The notes below the pieces were generated by a model that was not told the origin of the DNA, searched no databases, and saw only the letters and a list, made by a program, of their open reading frames with translations. Of a stretch of DNA of 64,000 nt, positions 8,540 to 16,401 are shown piece by piece; within the stretch, counting starts at the first letter, position 1; the number at the start of each line of letters is the position of its first letter. The position numbers were made by a program, and so were the translations under genes. The DNA comes from JAHELQ01 sp964491915 (lineage in GTDB: Bacteria > Acidobacteriota > Aminicenantia > UBA2199), in the NCBI GenBank assembly GCA_964491915.1, contig CAZBHS010000004.1, forward strand, positions 62,001 to 126,000, read 5' to 3'.

Positions 8540-10180
8540 ATGTGGAGTCTTAATTTGAATCGGCGAATCTTGTTGCTTGTTGGCTTTATTGTGGTTGTTG
8601 TCGGCGTGTTTTTGATTGGCGAGGAGCGGGGAGTTGAGCGGTTGGTCAAGGAAGAGGGGCTGGATGTTGAGGTGGGGCGGCAGTTTCTGGTGTTGATCGC
8701 TATCAATGATTATGATAATTGGATGGATTTGATGGGGCCGGTTGGCGATGCCGCAGCGATTCAAGAGGTGTTGCAGACGAAGTATTATATTGACGAGACG
8801 GTGCGGTTGGTTGATAAGCAAGCGACAAGGGGGGCGATTGTCGGGCTGTTTCGGGATTTGCAGCAGCGGCTGGAAGAGCGGGATTCGGTGCTGATCTTTT
8901 ACGCCGGTCATGGTCATTGGGATGAGGCGTCGAATACCGGGTATTGGATACCGGCGGACGCGGGAATTGATGAGAACCGGATGGAGCATTGGCTTCCAAA
9001 TCATTTGATCAAAGGGTTGATCGGCAACTTCAAGGCGCGGCATGTGCTGTTGGTGTCGGATTCTTGTTATTCGGGGGATTTGGTGACACGGTTTCGTTCC
9101 GCGCCTGTGGTGATTGACAGCGCCTACTTTCAAAACGCGTATAGCCTGAGGTCCCGGCAGGTGATGACGTCGGGCTCTATGGAGCGGGTACCGGATAGTT
9201 CGGAATTTGCCCGGCAATTTAGGGTCGCGTTGCAACAAAATAAAGATGTGCTGCTGGATCCTGTGAGTTTGTTTTCCCGGGTTCGCCTCGGAGTGAAGGG
9301 AAGTCAGCCGTTGCTGGGCGAAATGGTGTCGTTGGGGCATGAACAAGGGGCTACGTTTCTATTGTTCAAAAAGAATCTGAAAAAAATTCCGGTTAAAAAG
9401 ACTTCGAAGAGAAAAAATCCCCCCTTGCAATGGGGGGAGTGGATGCAAGATATTCAGAAGGAGTTTCGAAGGGTCAATAAGGTAGATCAGGATAGCGGCG
9501 CCACACTGCTTCGCAAGAAGCGGGCCTGGGAAGGGTTTTTGAGGAAACTGGAGCGGGACAATCCCCATTCCGGTGTTGACAATCATATGAAGGCGTTCGC
9601 CGGCGAGCGGTTGCGCTTTTGGAATCAATTCAAGACGCCGGAGTTTCTGTCGCTGGAGGGAAGTCCCAGACTTCGTCTACGCAGTGATTGCGGGCCAACG
9701 GAGACCGGCAGCGTTAATTCTTTTTTGAAGGGCAATGGTTTTTTCTGCGCCAATCATGGGATTAATCGGGAATACTCCAATCCGGATGGGAATTATAGCG
9801 GGCAATTGGTGGCCGGCGATAAGGTGGCGGTTGATTCGCTGACGGGCTTGATGTGGGATCGCTTCGGATCGCCCCATGCCATGAGATTTTCCGATAGCGG
9901 CGGTTGGATTGCCATGATGAACAAGTATAAATATGGCGGTTACAGTGATTGGCGGCTTCCGACCGTCGAAGAAGCCGCGTCTCTATTGAGGAGAGAAAAG
10001 AATCATCATGATCTTCATATCGACGATACGTTCTCCGCCATTCAATTTAAAATCTGGACCTGCGATTCCCTGTCGGCCAACGGGCAATCGGCGGAGTGGG
10101 CGGCCCATTTCAGTATGGGATATCTGTCCCTGGAGACCGGCGTCGGGCCGTTTGTCAGGGCTGTGAGATCAATCCGCTGA
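8540..10180 (+). CDS. Caspase-fold protein with C-terminal DUF1566 (Lcl) domain
   Basis: 546 residues. An N-terminal membrane anchor (about 9-28) precedes a C14 caspase domain with His124 (IFYAGHGHWDE) and Cys176 (SDSCYSGD), both intact. A linker of about 150 charged residues follows. The C-terminal 110 residues fit DUF1566/Lcl (GLMWDR, YSDWRLPTVEEA, then a final FVRAVRS), a domain found in exported proteins. The ATG has no obvious ribosome binding site. The 3' end overlaps the convergent third caspase-fold gene by 12 bases. Confidence 0.85.
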   Translation: MWSLNLNRRILLLVGFIVVVVGVFLIGEERGVERLVKEEGLDVEVGRQFLVLIAINDYDNWMDLMGPVGDAAAIQEVLQTKYYIDETVRLVDKQATRGAIVGLFRDLQQRLEERDSVLIFYAGHGHWDEASNTGYWIPADAGIDENRMEHWLPNHLIKGLIGNFKARHVLLVSDSCYSGDLVTRFRSAPVVIDSAYFQNAYSLRSRQVMTSGSMERVPDSSEFARQFRVALQQNKDVLLDPVSLFSRVRLGVKGSQPLLGEMVSLGHEQGATFLLFKKNLKKIPVKKTSKRKNPPLQWGEWMQDIQKEFRRVNKVDQDSGATLLRKKRAWEGFLRKLERDNPHSGVDNHMKAFAGERLRFWNQFKTPEFLSLEGSPRLRLRSDCGPTETGSVNSFLKGNGFFCANHGINREYSNPDGNYSGQLVAGDKVAVDSLTGLMWDRFGSPHAMRFSDSGGWIAMMNKYKYGGYSDWRLPTVEEAASLLRREKNHHDLHIDDTFSAIQFKIWTCDSLSANGQSAEWAAHFSMGYLSLETGVGPFVRAVRSIR

Positions 10181-12466
10181 ATCGGAAGATGTGCCGCTGG
10201 TAGCGGGAATCGTTTGCACCGATAACCGCTGGATAGACCATGAGATGGGCGTCGTTTCCAACCGCTTCCGCGCCCCGGATCCCAGGCCGAACAGCAAGCG
10301 CTCCAGGGGCGAGAAATGTTCGGGAATCTGAAAGTCCCTGTACACCCCGCTGAAGTCCAGAACTTCGGGATTGGAGACGGCCTGTTTGGTGGACAATAGA
10401 AAAAATGTGTCGGTGCCGAAGGGAGGCTTCACTCTGAAGCCGGATTCGATGCCGAGGGTGATGATTTTCTGCCTCTGTCGGTCCCGCGGCGGGAAGTGGT
10501 TTTCGGAATTCATCCGTTTTTTGGCTGGGAACAATAGGGTGCCTGTCCCCTGGTTGTCGATGGCGAAGATGTAGATGTAGCGGCTAAAAACAGATTTCTC
10601 CGGCGGCTTGCCGTTTACCTGGAGCGCCAACTCGAATGTTTCACCTTCTATTAATGGTCTATTGGCCGCAAGCTTTTTTGTGTTGATATTTTTCAGTATT
10701 AGGGAATAGGGGAATTGGCCGTTGTCCGGCGGAGAGGGGAGTTGGTGCCAGGCGCGGATTTTGACCAGGCGTAGGAGGTGGGAGCAGAGGGTTTCGAACG
10801 AGACGGCGCTCTGCCAGGCGGTGTGGATGGGGAGAATGGAGCGATGGATTGGGTGGGCTGTTTGGTTGGGGAGAAGCCAGGAGTATTCGATGTGGTTGTC
10901 GTTAAAACGGCCGGTCAGAATGTAGTGGGCGTTGTGGTTTGAGGCGGTGATCTCAATGGCGGCTTTGAAGTATGCGAGGCGGGCTTCGATTTGTTTTTGG
11001 GTGTGGCGGTCCAAAGGGAGGCGCAGAAAAAATCGGGGCTTCGCGGCACCGGGTGTGCGATGGGCGCGGAGAACTTGCAGGATATTTCGACTCGAGGGCC
11101 TATCCCCCAGTGATGTGATGGCGCCGTCGGCTGACGTTATTTGCCAGTGGTTGTCGTGGCAGGACATGATATGGGTGGGATTGACGCGAGTGGGGTCGTC
11201 CACCCATTGGATGGCGTCGGAATGTTCGACGCCGGCTCGGGCTTCCTTCGCGATGTGAAGGATATCCGCCGGCTCCAGGTTGCAGGCCGGCATCCAGACC
11301 TTCATCCGGGTCTCCGGTGGCGCGGCCCAGCGGTGAATCTCGAAGAAATCTCCCGACTTGATGGCTGCAGGCGAGCCTTCGACGACTTTTGCCTGGCATT
11401 GGTCCAGGCCCAGGGAGCGGAAGACTTCGATAATCGCCGGCGCGAGTGTATTGTCAGGATCGATTTTTTTCAAACGGCAACCGTTGTAAATACCGGTGGC
11501 GATACCGCCTTGCAATGTAATCAGTTTGTGATGAATGTGAAGCGCGGTTGCGGTGACGGTTCGCTGTGTTCCTTTAGGTATTCCAAAGAGAGGTTGATTC
11601 CTTTTCTCACCCCGGAGTTCAAGGTTCGGTGTGCTGGAAAATTTGAGATAACATCCTTCGCTTTGCATCAGGGCGTTCACCTTCATGAAAATATGATTGG
11701 CCGGTTCGTCGATGGGCATGCTTCCAAGCACCCGTGTCAACGCCCAGGAAAACACGCCATGGTAGAGATTTTGCTCAAATTTTTTCTCCCGCGCCAACTC
11801 AAAATCCTGCGCCGCAGACAACACCAACGCACCGCGCCCCACAGGGTCCGCCATCAGACGGGCATCCTCAATCGATGCCGTTGATGGCGAAAGCGAGCGA
11901 TACTCGACACTGGATGGAATCCCCCGTGAGATGGAGCCGCTGTGACAGGCATCGACAATCACTGTCAATGTGGCCTTCTTATCCAAAATCCTGTTAAACG
12001 ATACTTTCAGCTCCTTATCGCGAATGTCGCCATGCAGATACCAATCCGCGGGAACCAGCGTCTCATCCATCCGGTCCGGCTCTTTGGACAGAATATTTCG
12101 TATCTGCGACCCATGACCGGCAAAATAAAAAACACACACATCGCCGGGGTTCACCTCATCGATGAGATGCCTCTCGATGGCCCCGAGAATCCCCTCCCGC
12201 GTCGCCTCCTCATCGGTCAACACCAGGAGATTCTCCTCCTCAAAGCCAAACCGCCCCACAAGCACCCCTTTGACGGCCGCCACATCATTCACCGCCCCCT
12301 TCAGATTCCGCCACTGCCTCGGAGGTCTATCGCTCGGTTCTATTTCGGGAGGCTTGTATTCGTTAATCCCCACCAACACCCCCCGCCGCACCTGAGCTTT
12401 GAGAAGTAGTACTGAACTCATTAGGATCAACAGGAAAAGGAAGATTGTTTTCCCTCGCTTCATCAT
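10169..12466 (-). CDS. Caspase-fold protein with C-terminal DUF4384 domain
   Basis: 765 residues with a signal peptide (about 1-24). The C14 domain has His118 (FYFAGHGSQI) and Cys174 (VDACHSGS). The middle 300 residues are unassigned. The C-terminus, from about residue 600 (GETFELALQVNG, YIYIFAIDNQGTGTLLFP), fits DUF4384, a domain often joined to exported C14 peptidases and kinases. The start has AGGAG upstream and a promoter at 12501-12529. It converges on the preceding caspase-fold gene with a 12-base overlap. Confidence 0.85.
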   Translation of the reverse strand: MMKRGKTIFLFLLILMSSVLLLKAQVRRGVLVGINEYKPPEIEPSDRPPRQWRNLKGAVNDVAAVKGVLVGRFGFEEENLLVLTDEEATREGILGAIERHLIDEVNPGDVCVFYFAGHGSQIRNILSKEPDRMDETLVPADWYLHGDIRDKELKVSFNRILDKKATLTVIVDACHSGSISRGIPSSVEYRSLSPSTASIEDARLMADPVGRGALVLSAAQDFELAREKKFEQNLYHGVFSWALTRVLGSMPIDEPANHIFMKVNALMQSEGCYLKFSSTPNLELRGEKRNQPLFGIPKGTQRTVTATALHIHHKLITLQGGIATGIYNGCRLKKIDPDNTLAPAIIEVFRSLGLDQCQAKVVEGSPAAIKSGDFFEIHRWAAPPETRMKVWMPACNLEPADILHIAKEARAGVEHSDAIQWVDDPTRVNPTHIMSCHDNHWQITSADGAITSLGDRPSSRNILQVLRAHRTPGAAKPRFFLRLPLDRHTQKQIEARLAYFKAAIEITASNHNAHYILTGRFNDNHIEYSWLLPNQTAHPIHRSILPIHTAWQSAVSFETLCSHLLRLVKIRAWHQLPSPPDNGQFPYSLILKNINTKKLAANRPLIEGETFELALQVNGKPPEKSVFSRYIYIFAIDNQGTGTLLFPAKKRMNSENHFPPRDRQRQKIITLGIESGFRVKPPFGTDTFFLLSTKQAVSNPEVLDFSGVYRDFQIPEHFSPLERLLFGLGSGARKRLETTPISWSIQRLSVQTIPATSGTSSDSAD

Positions 12467-12500
12467 CGTTTCACTCCTGGAATTGCTGTGTTTTCTTTAT

Positions 12501-12529
12501 ATACTACCCCGGCGGAACATTGGAATCAA
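12501..12529 (-). promoter_or_regulatory. Promoter of the DUF4384 caspase-fold gene
   Basis: On the minus strand: TTGATT (12529-12524), a 17-base spacer and TAGTAT (12506-12501), 34 bases upstream of the ATG. Confidence 0.55.
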
Positions 12530-12539
12530 TAAAAAAAAT

Positions 12540-12585
12540 GTAAAGTTTTATAGATATTGACAAAATTTTGGGGAGTTGATGTTAT
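12540..12585 (+). promoter_or_regulatory. Promoter with GTAAAGTTTTAT upstream box (copy D)
   Basis: Box at 12540-12551, consensus TTGACA at 12557-12562, 17-base spacer, TGTTAT at 12580-12585. It points away from the caspase-fold gene into a 230-base stretch without a convincing gene. Confidence 0.6.
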
Positions 12586-12591
12586 TGTTGG

Positions 12592-12804
12592 AGTAATAAG
12601 GGCCGGCGGCTGTGAGTTGTGTGGAATGGGTCATCGCATTGTTTGCGGCCGTTGGCTTTCTCAGCAGGTTAGAGTAACTTTTGAATTCTTTCAGGTTGAA
12701 AGTTACGACGGGTTTATTGATAGTAAGGGGGGTCGGAAAGGCGGCTCTTAGATAATCCCCGGGTGGAGCTTATTGGGGGGCTAAGGAAGATCCACCCGGG
12801 GATT
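12592..12804 (+). ncRNA. Possible orphan structured transcript
   Basis: This 349-base intergenic region (12467-12815) holds promoter copy D and, downstream of it, two hairpins. One has perfect 8-bp arms at 12674-12681 and 12699-12706. The other has perfect 14-bp arms at 12754-12767 and 12791-12804, with a nested CTTA/TAAG stem. No T tract follows. A weak 41-codon frame (12626-12751) has no ribosome binding site. Whether this is an RNA gene, a leader of something lost, or a dead gene cannot be told from sequence alone. Confidence 0.3.
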
Positions 12805-12815
12805 GGTATAAATCA

Positions 12816-13511
12816 TTACTTTTCTAGTTGTATGATGACCGTTATCTCTTTTTGGCTTTTGATGACTAGCTCTTTTTTATAAGATTTGTAGCCCGGTTTG
12901 ATGGCTTCGATTGTGTAGGCGCCGGGTTTGAGTCTGAGGTTTTCGATTTTACCGGACTCGGGGGAGATGCCCCAGAATTTACCGTCCAGGTAGATGGCGG
13001 TTTCGTTGGGGGAGATTTCGATGGTCACAGGGACGAGTTGCATCGGTTTCCGCTCCACTTTCTCGGCTTCCAGCGGTTCTGGGGGAGGTGTCTTTTCCGG
13101 CAGGGTCTTGGGGGTGTAGGCGGTCTCCGGTTTTTTTACCTCTCTTGGGACCGGTTCCGCTCTAGGGACGGGGGAGCGACGGTATTCCCGCTCCGGCGTC
13201 ATGGTGAGACGAACGGTTATTTTGTTGGTGGAATAATGTTCGAGGCGAACCTCTTCTTCCACGTAACCTTCTCGTTTGACCACCAACTCGTTGCGCCGGG
13301 ACGCCAACTTGAGCGCCGACTCGTAGCTGGAAAACTCGTATGCTTCACCGATGAACTTGCCGTTTAAAAGGATCTTTGCGTCGTCGGGCACAACCTTGAA
13401 GATGACGCGGGTGGGACCGAAATCATCGTAAATATCGTAAGGGAAATGAAGCGTGCAGGCCGAAAGAGTCGTTAGACCGACGATCAATAGTATTGACATT
13501 ACCTTTTTCAT
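12816..13511 (-). CDS. PEGA-domain lipoprotein
   Basis: 231 residues. A lipoprotein signal with lipobox LSAC (Cys19) is followed by a PEGA-type domain (about 30-105, with DDAKILLNGKFIGEA). Then comes a Pro/Glu-rich linker (about 110-160) and a second PEGA domain at the C-terminus (NETAIYLDGKFWGISPESG, then LKPGAYTIEAIKPGYKSY). PEGA domains are carried by surface and periplasmic proteins with presumed binding roles. A GAGGAGG ribosome binding site and its own promoter (13539-13568) support a single-gene unit. Confidence 0.85.
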   Translation of the reverse strand: MKKVMSILLIVGLTTLSACTLHFPYDIYDDFGPTRVIFKVVPDDAKILLNGKFIGEAYEFSSYESALKLASRRNELVVKREGYVEEEVRLEHYSTNKITVRLTMTPEREYRRSPVPRAEPVPREVKKPETAYTPKTLPEKTPPPEPLEAEKVERKPMQLVPVTIEISPNETAIYLDGKFWGISPESGKIENLRLKPGAYTIEAIKPGYKSYKKELVIKSQKEITVIIQLEK

Positions 13512-13538
13512 GTTTGTTGCCTCCTCAAAAACACAATA

Positions 13539-13568
13539 ATATTACACACAATGTGCGATTGTTGTCAA
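13539..13568 (-). promoter_or_regulatory. Promoter of the PEGA lipoprotein gene
   Basis: On the minus strand: TTGACA (13568-13563), an 18-base spacer and TAATAT (13544-13539). Confidence 0.65.
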
Positions 13569-13655
13569 CTGTTTCTTACCATTGTATTTGTTAGCAAATC
13601 GATTGCCATGGAATGAGTGGCCAGGTTGTACTGTTTTTAGGACAGAGCGAAAGGT

Positions 13656-13681
13656 CAGGGGCGCAAGCTTTTGCGCCCCTG
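13656..13681 (-). terminator. Hairpin downstream of the ferredoxin gene
   Basis: Perfect 11-bp stem (13656-13666 with 13671-13681) and a four-base loop, 9 bases past the stop codon of the minus-strand gene. The T tract on that strand is weak, so it may be a stabilising hairpin rather than a true terminator. Confidence 0.5.
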
Positions 13682-13689
13682 GTTTATTT

Positions 13690-15246
13690 TTAGTAGAAAG
13701 CGAGTTCTTCCCGTTGTTCTTCTTCAGCGCTCAGTAAAATACCGGGGGCGTCGGAGCGGGGGCAGACATTTTCGCAATGGCCGCAGCCGATGCAGCGGTC
13801 GGGGATGATGTAGATCTGCTTGACTTTGACCTTTTTCCCCTCGAAGTTCCAGACTTCCACCTCTCTGAATCTGATGGCTTTGTCGGGCACCGGGCAATGT
13901 TCTTCGCACACGGCGCAATTGTAGCCGTCGGCGTAGGTGTAGCAGCGGTTGCGGTCAATGATGGATGTCCCGATTTTAAATTCTTTTTTCTCTTTTATTG
14001 TCAGTTTTTGGATAGCGCCGGTGGGACAAACCTGGGTGCATTTGTTGCACTCGTATTCGCAATACCCCACGCTGGGGTTCAACACCGGGGTCCACAATCC
14101 GTCGGTTCCCGATTCGAACAGCGCCGGTTGGATGAGGTTGGTGGGGCAGACCTGCATGCATTGTCCGCAACGGATGCATTTCTGGAGAAATTCTTTCTCC
14201 GGAACGGAGCCGGGGGGACGGGTGAAGCTGTGGGTCCTCTTTTTGCCGTGCTGGGAGATCTTGGGCAAGGAGCCGAGAAACAATCCGCCGGCCAGCGAGC
14301 CCACCATCTTGCGGCGTCCGATGTCGATCTTGGTGATATTGGATTTTTTCGGCAACTGGAATGAGGTTTCGATGGCCTGGTGCGGGCAATCGTTGAAACA
14401 ATTGTAGCACACCATACATTCGGATTTCATGTAGTCCTGGTAGGGGCTGCCGTTGTAGGTGCAATTGTTGGCGCACACATTGCAGGATTTGCAGGTGTCC
14501 TTCACTTTTAGATTCAGGAAGCTGAACTTTGCCAAAAGGCCGTAGAGGGCCCCCAATGGGCAGATGTAGTTGCAGTAAAACCGTTTTTTGTAGAGGTTGA
14601 GGCCCAGAATCAGCAGGAAAATGAAGCCGATAAAGACCGATTGCACAAAGGCCCGCTGTTTATTGGTTAGAATGTTTTTGCGGCTGAATGAGTAGAGGGG
14701 CTTGAGTCCTTTGGAGATGAGGTCGTCGCCGATGGCGCCCTTTTTGAGGGAGTTCTCCACCACGTGATTCACCGCCGGATTGATGGCCACAGCCGAGCTT
14801 CTGGTCAATAGCGAGAAGGGATCGAGCCAGCCGGCGATGTGGGTGTCCACCAACGCGAAGGCCAACACGAAAAACAGGATGACGTATTTGAGTTTCAGGA
14901 GTTTTTTGTTGGCTTCCCGTTTTTCTTTGCGGCTCTTTTTGAAGATCCGGGTGAACAATTGGTTGATGGCGCCGAGGGGGCATACCCATCCGCAGAAAAA
15001 GCGGCCGAAGATGAGGGTCAGGGCAACGGGGATCAGGGACAGGAGGAAGATGGTGGCGATGGTGCCGGTGGCCAGGAAATTGACCAGCAAGAGCAGGGGG
15101 TCGAAGTAGAAGAAAGAGTCGGTAAAAGTGAATGTTTTGGCGGTCGCCTGGCCGGAGGCGAGCAGCAGGGCGAAGAATAGGATGGTAAAGGCCGCTTGCG
15201 AGACGATGCGGGCGATTTGGATTCGTTTCAAATTTTTCTTAGTCAT
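13690..15246 (-). CDS. NapH-like membrane ferredoxin fused to NapG-like ferredoxin domain
   Basis: 518 residues. The N-terminal half has about four transmembrane segments with two NapH/RdxA signatures (FCGWVCPLG about 84 and YCNYICPLG about 224), then two CxxCxxC clusters (CKSCNVC, CMVCYNC). Around residue 312 a GRRKMVGSLAGGLFLG stretch looks like an internal Tat-type motif. The last 170 residues carry four more cysteine sets (CIRCGQC, CNKC.QVCP, CAVCEEHCP, CIGCGHC), as in NapG/MauM ferredoxins. The protein should carry electrons across or along the membrane. It follows a DUF362 gene by 24 bases, a common pairing. Partners and substrate are unknown. Confidence 0.85.
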   Translation of the reverse strand: MTKKNLKRIQIARIVSQAAFTILFFALLLASGQATAKTFTFTDSFFYFDPLLLLVNFLATGTIATIFLLSLIPVALTLIFGRFFCGWVCPLGAINQLFTRIFKKSRKEKREANKKLLKLKYVILFFVLAFALVDTHIAGWLDPFSLLTRSSAVAINPAVNHVVENSLKKGAIGDDLISKGLKPLYSFSRKNILTNKQRAFVQSVFIGFIFLLILGLNLYKKRFYCNYICPLGALYGLLAKFSFLNLKVKDTCKSCNVCANNCTYNGSPYQDYMKSECMVCYNCFNDCPHQAIETSFQLPKKSNITKIDIGRRKMVGSLAGGLFLGSLPKISQHGKKRTHSFTRPPGSVPEKEFLQKCIRCGQCMQVCPTNLIQPALFESGTDGLWTPVLNPSVGYCEYECNKCTQVCPTGAIQKLTIKEKKEFKIGTSIIDRNRCYTYADGYNCAVCEEHCPVPDKAIRFREVEVWNFEGKKVKVKQIYIIPDRCIGCGHCENVCPRSDAPGILLSAEEEQREELAFY

Positions 15247-15270
15247 GATTCTAGTCGTTTATCGAGTGTG

Positions 15271-16161
15271 TCATACTTTAAATGTCTTGACGTTGATCTT
15301 GTTGATGTCGATCTGTCCCATCTTTTTCTCGAAGGCTGACTGGATGAAGGGAACCTGGGACGGCTCTTTGCCGAAAAGATGGGCGGCTACGACGTCCACT
15401 TCCATGATATTGGTGGAGGCCATCACGGTTTTTTTCAATTCAACGTCGCTCAAGCGTCCGCCGATGGGGCCGTTGCGCATCAATACCCGAAAGGCGTCCA
15501 CAATCGTCAGGTGGCATTTGAATCCATTGGCCAGGTCGGCGATATTGGGACCCATGCTGCGATGGAGTTTGCCCCTGCGGCCGCCGAGGATTCCGTAGAG
15601 GTTTTTCATGCCGATGGTCAGCTCGGCGCTGCCATGGTGTTTGAGGATCGGAACATTGATGAATTTATCGACTTCGATGAAGTCTTTGAACACCGGCCAT
15701 TTTTTCATGTGTTCGCCTTTGAAATCATACACCACCAGGCGGTTTTCGTCGGCGTATTTGAGAGTGGCGCCGGTATCTTCGGCAACCTGTTTTATTCCGC
15801 TGCGATTGTAGGTGTCTTCGGCTTTGTGGCAGGTGTTGTCCATCACCATGACCTGCTTGGCTCCGGCGTTAAACGCCATTTCCACCAATGCTTTGACCAC
15901 TTCGGGATTGGTGCAGGCCGCCTGCTCCACAGTGCGGTTCCAACCGATGTTGGGTTTGATCATGACGATATCTTGCCTGGAGATGAATTTCCCCATGCCG
16001 CCCAATTCTTGAATCGCTTTTTTGGTCATATCATAGGGGGACTCGCCCTGAACCTTGATCACCGGCGCCGAGGGTGTTTCCTGGGCCATGGACAGCAATC
16101 CCGGGGCTGATAACACTCCGGACGCCACCACTGACTTTTTGATAAAATCTCTTCGTTTCAT
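15271..16161 (-). CDS. DUF362 protein with Tat signal
   Basis: 296 residues. MKRRDFIKKSVVASG is a typical twin-arginine signal, so the protein is probably exported folded. The rest matches DUF362 (VMIKPNIGWNR, VMVMDNTCHKAEDTY, PILKHHGSAELTIGMKNLYG), a family usually linked to Fe-S proteins. It shares a transcript with the downstream multi-cluster ferredoxin (24-base gap), so an exported redox unit is likely. A TATAAT lies about 45 bases upstream of the start (16210-16205, minus strand). Confidence 0.85.
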   Translation of the reverse strand: MKRRDFIKKSVVASGVLSAPGLLSMAQETPSAPVIKVQGESPYDMTKKAIQELGGMGKFISRQDIVMIKPNIGWNRTVEQAACTNPEVVKALVEMAFNAGAKQVMVMDNTCHKAEDTYNRSGIKQVAEDTGATLKYADENRLVVYDFKGEHMKKWPVFKDFIEVDKFINVPILKHHGSAELTIGMKNLYGILGGRRGKLHRSMGPNIADLANGFKCHLTIVDAFRVLMRNGPIGGRLSDVELKKTVMASTNIMEVDVVAAHLFGKEPSQVPFIQSAFEKKMGQIDINKINVKTFKV

Positions 16162-16401
16162 ATTTTACACCTCGTTCTTTTGCGATAAATTGTTTTGAGA
16201 TAACATTATAGTATTAATATACCAATTATTAAACAACATTTCAAAATCTTTAAATATAGTATACGTGGATTTCGAGAAAAAGGATTTTTTTTTGCCGATT
16301 ATATCTCCATTTTACCAGAAAATATGATAAAATTTGTGACTGACCCCAGGGGTTCTCACTGGTGGGTTCCGAGATTTTATTTCAATTTGGAGGTTTATGT
16401 G

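Noticed and set aside
12557..12751. 64-codon plus-strand frame beginning at a TTG
   Set aside because: The TTG is the -35 box of promoter copy D, and no ribosome binding site precedes any later start in the frame.
16324..16401. 26-codon N-terminal extension of tex
   Set aside because: A GGAGG lies inside it directly before the family start.
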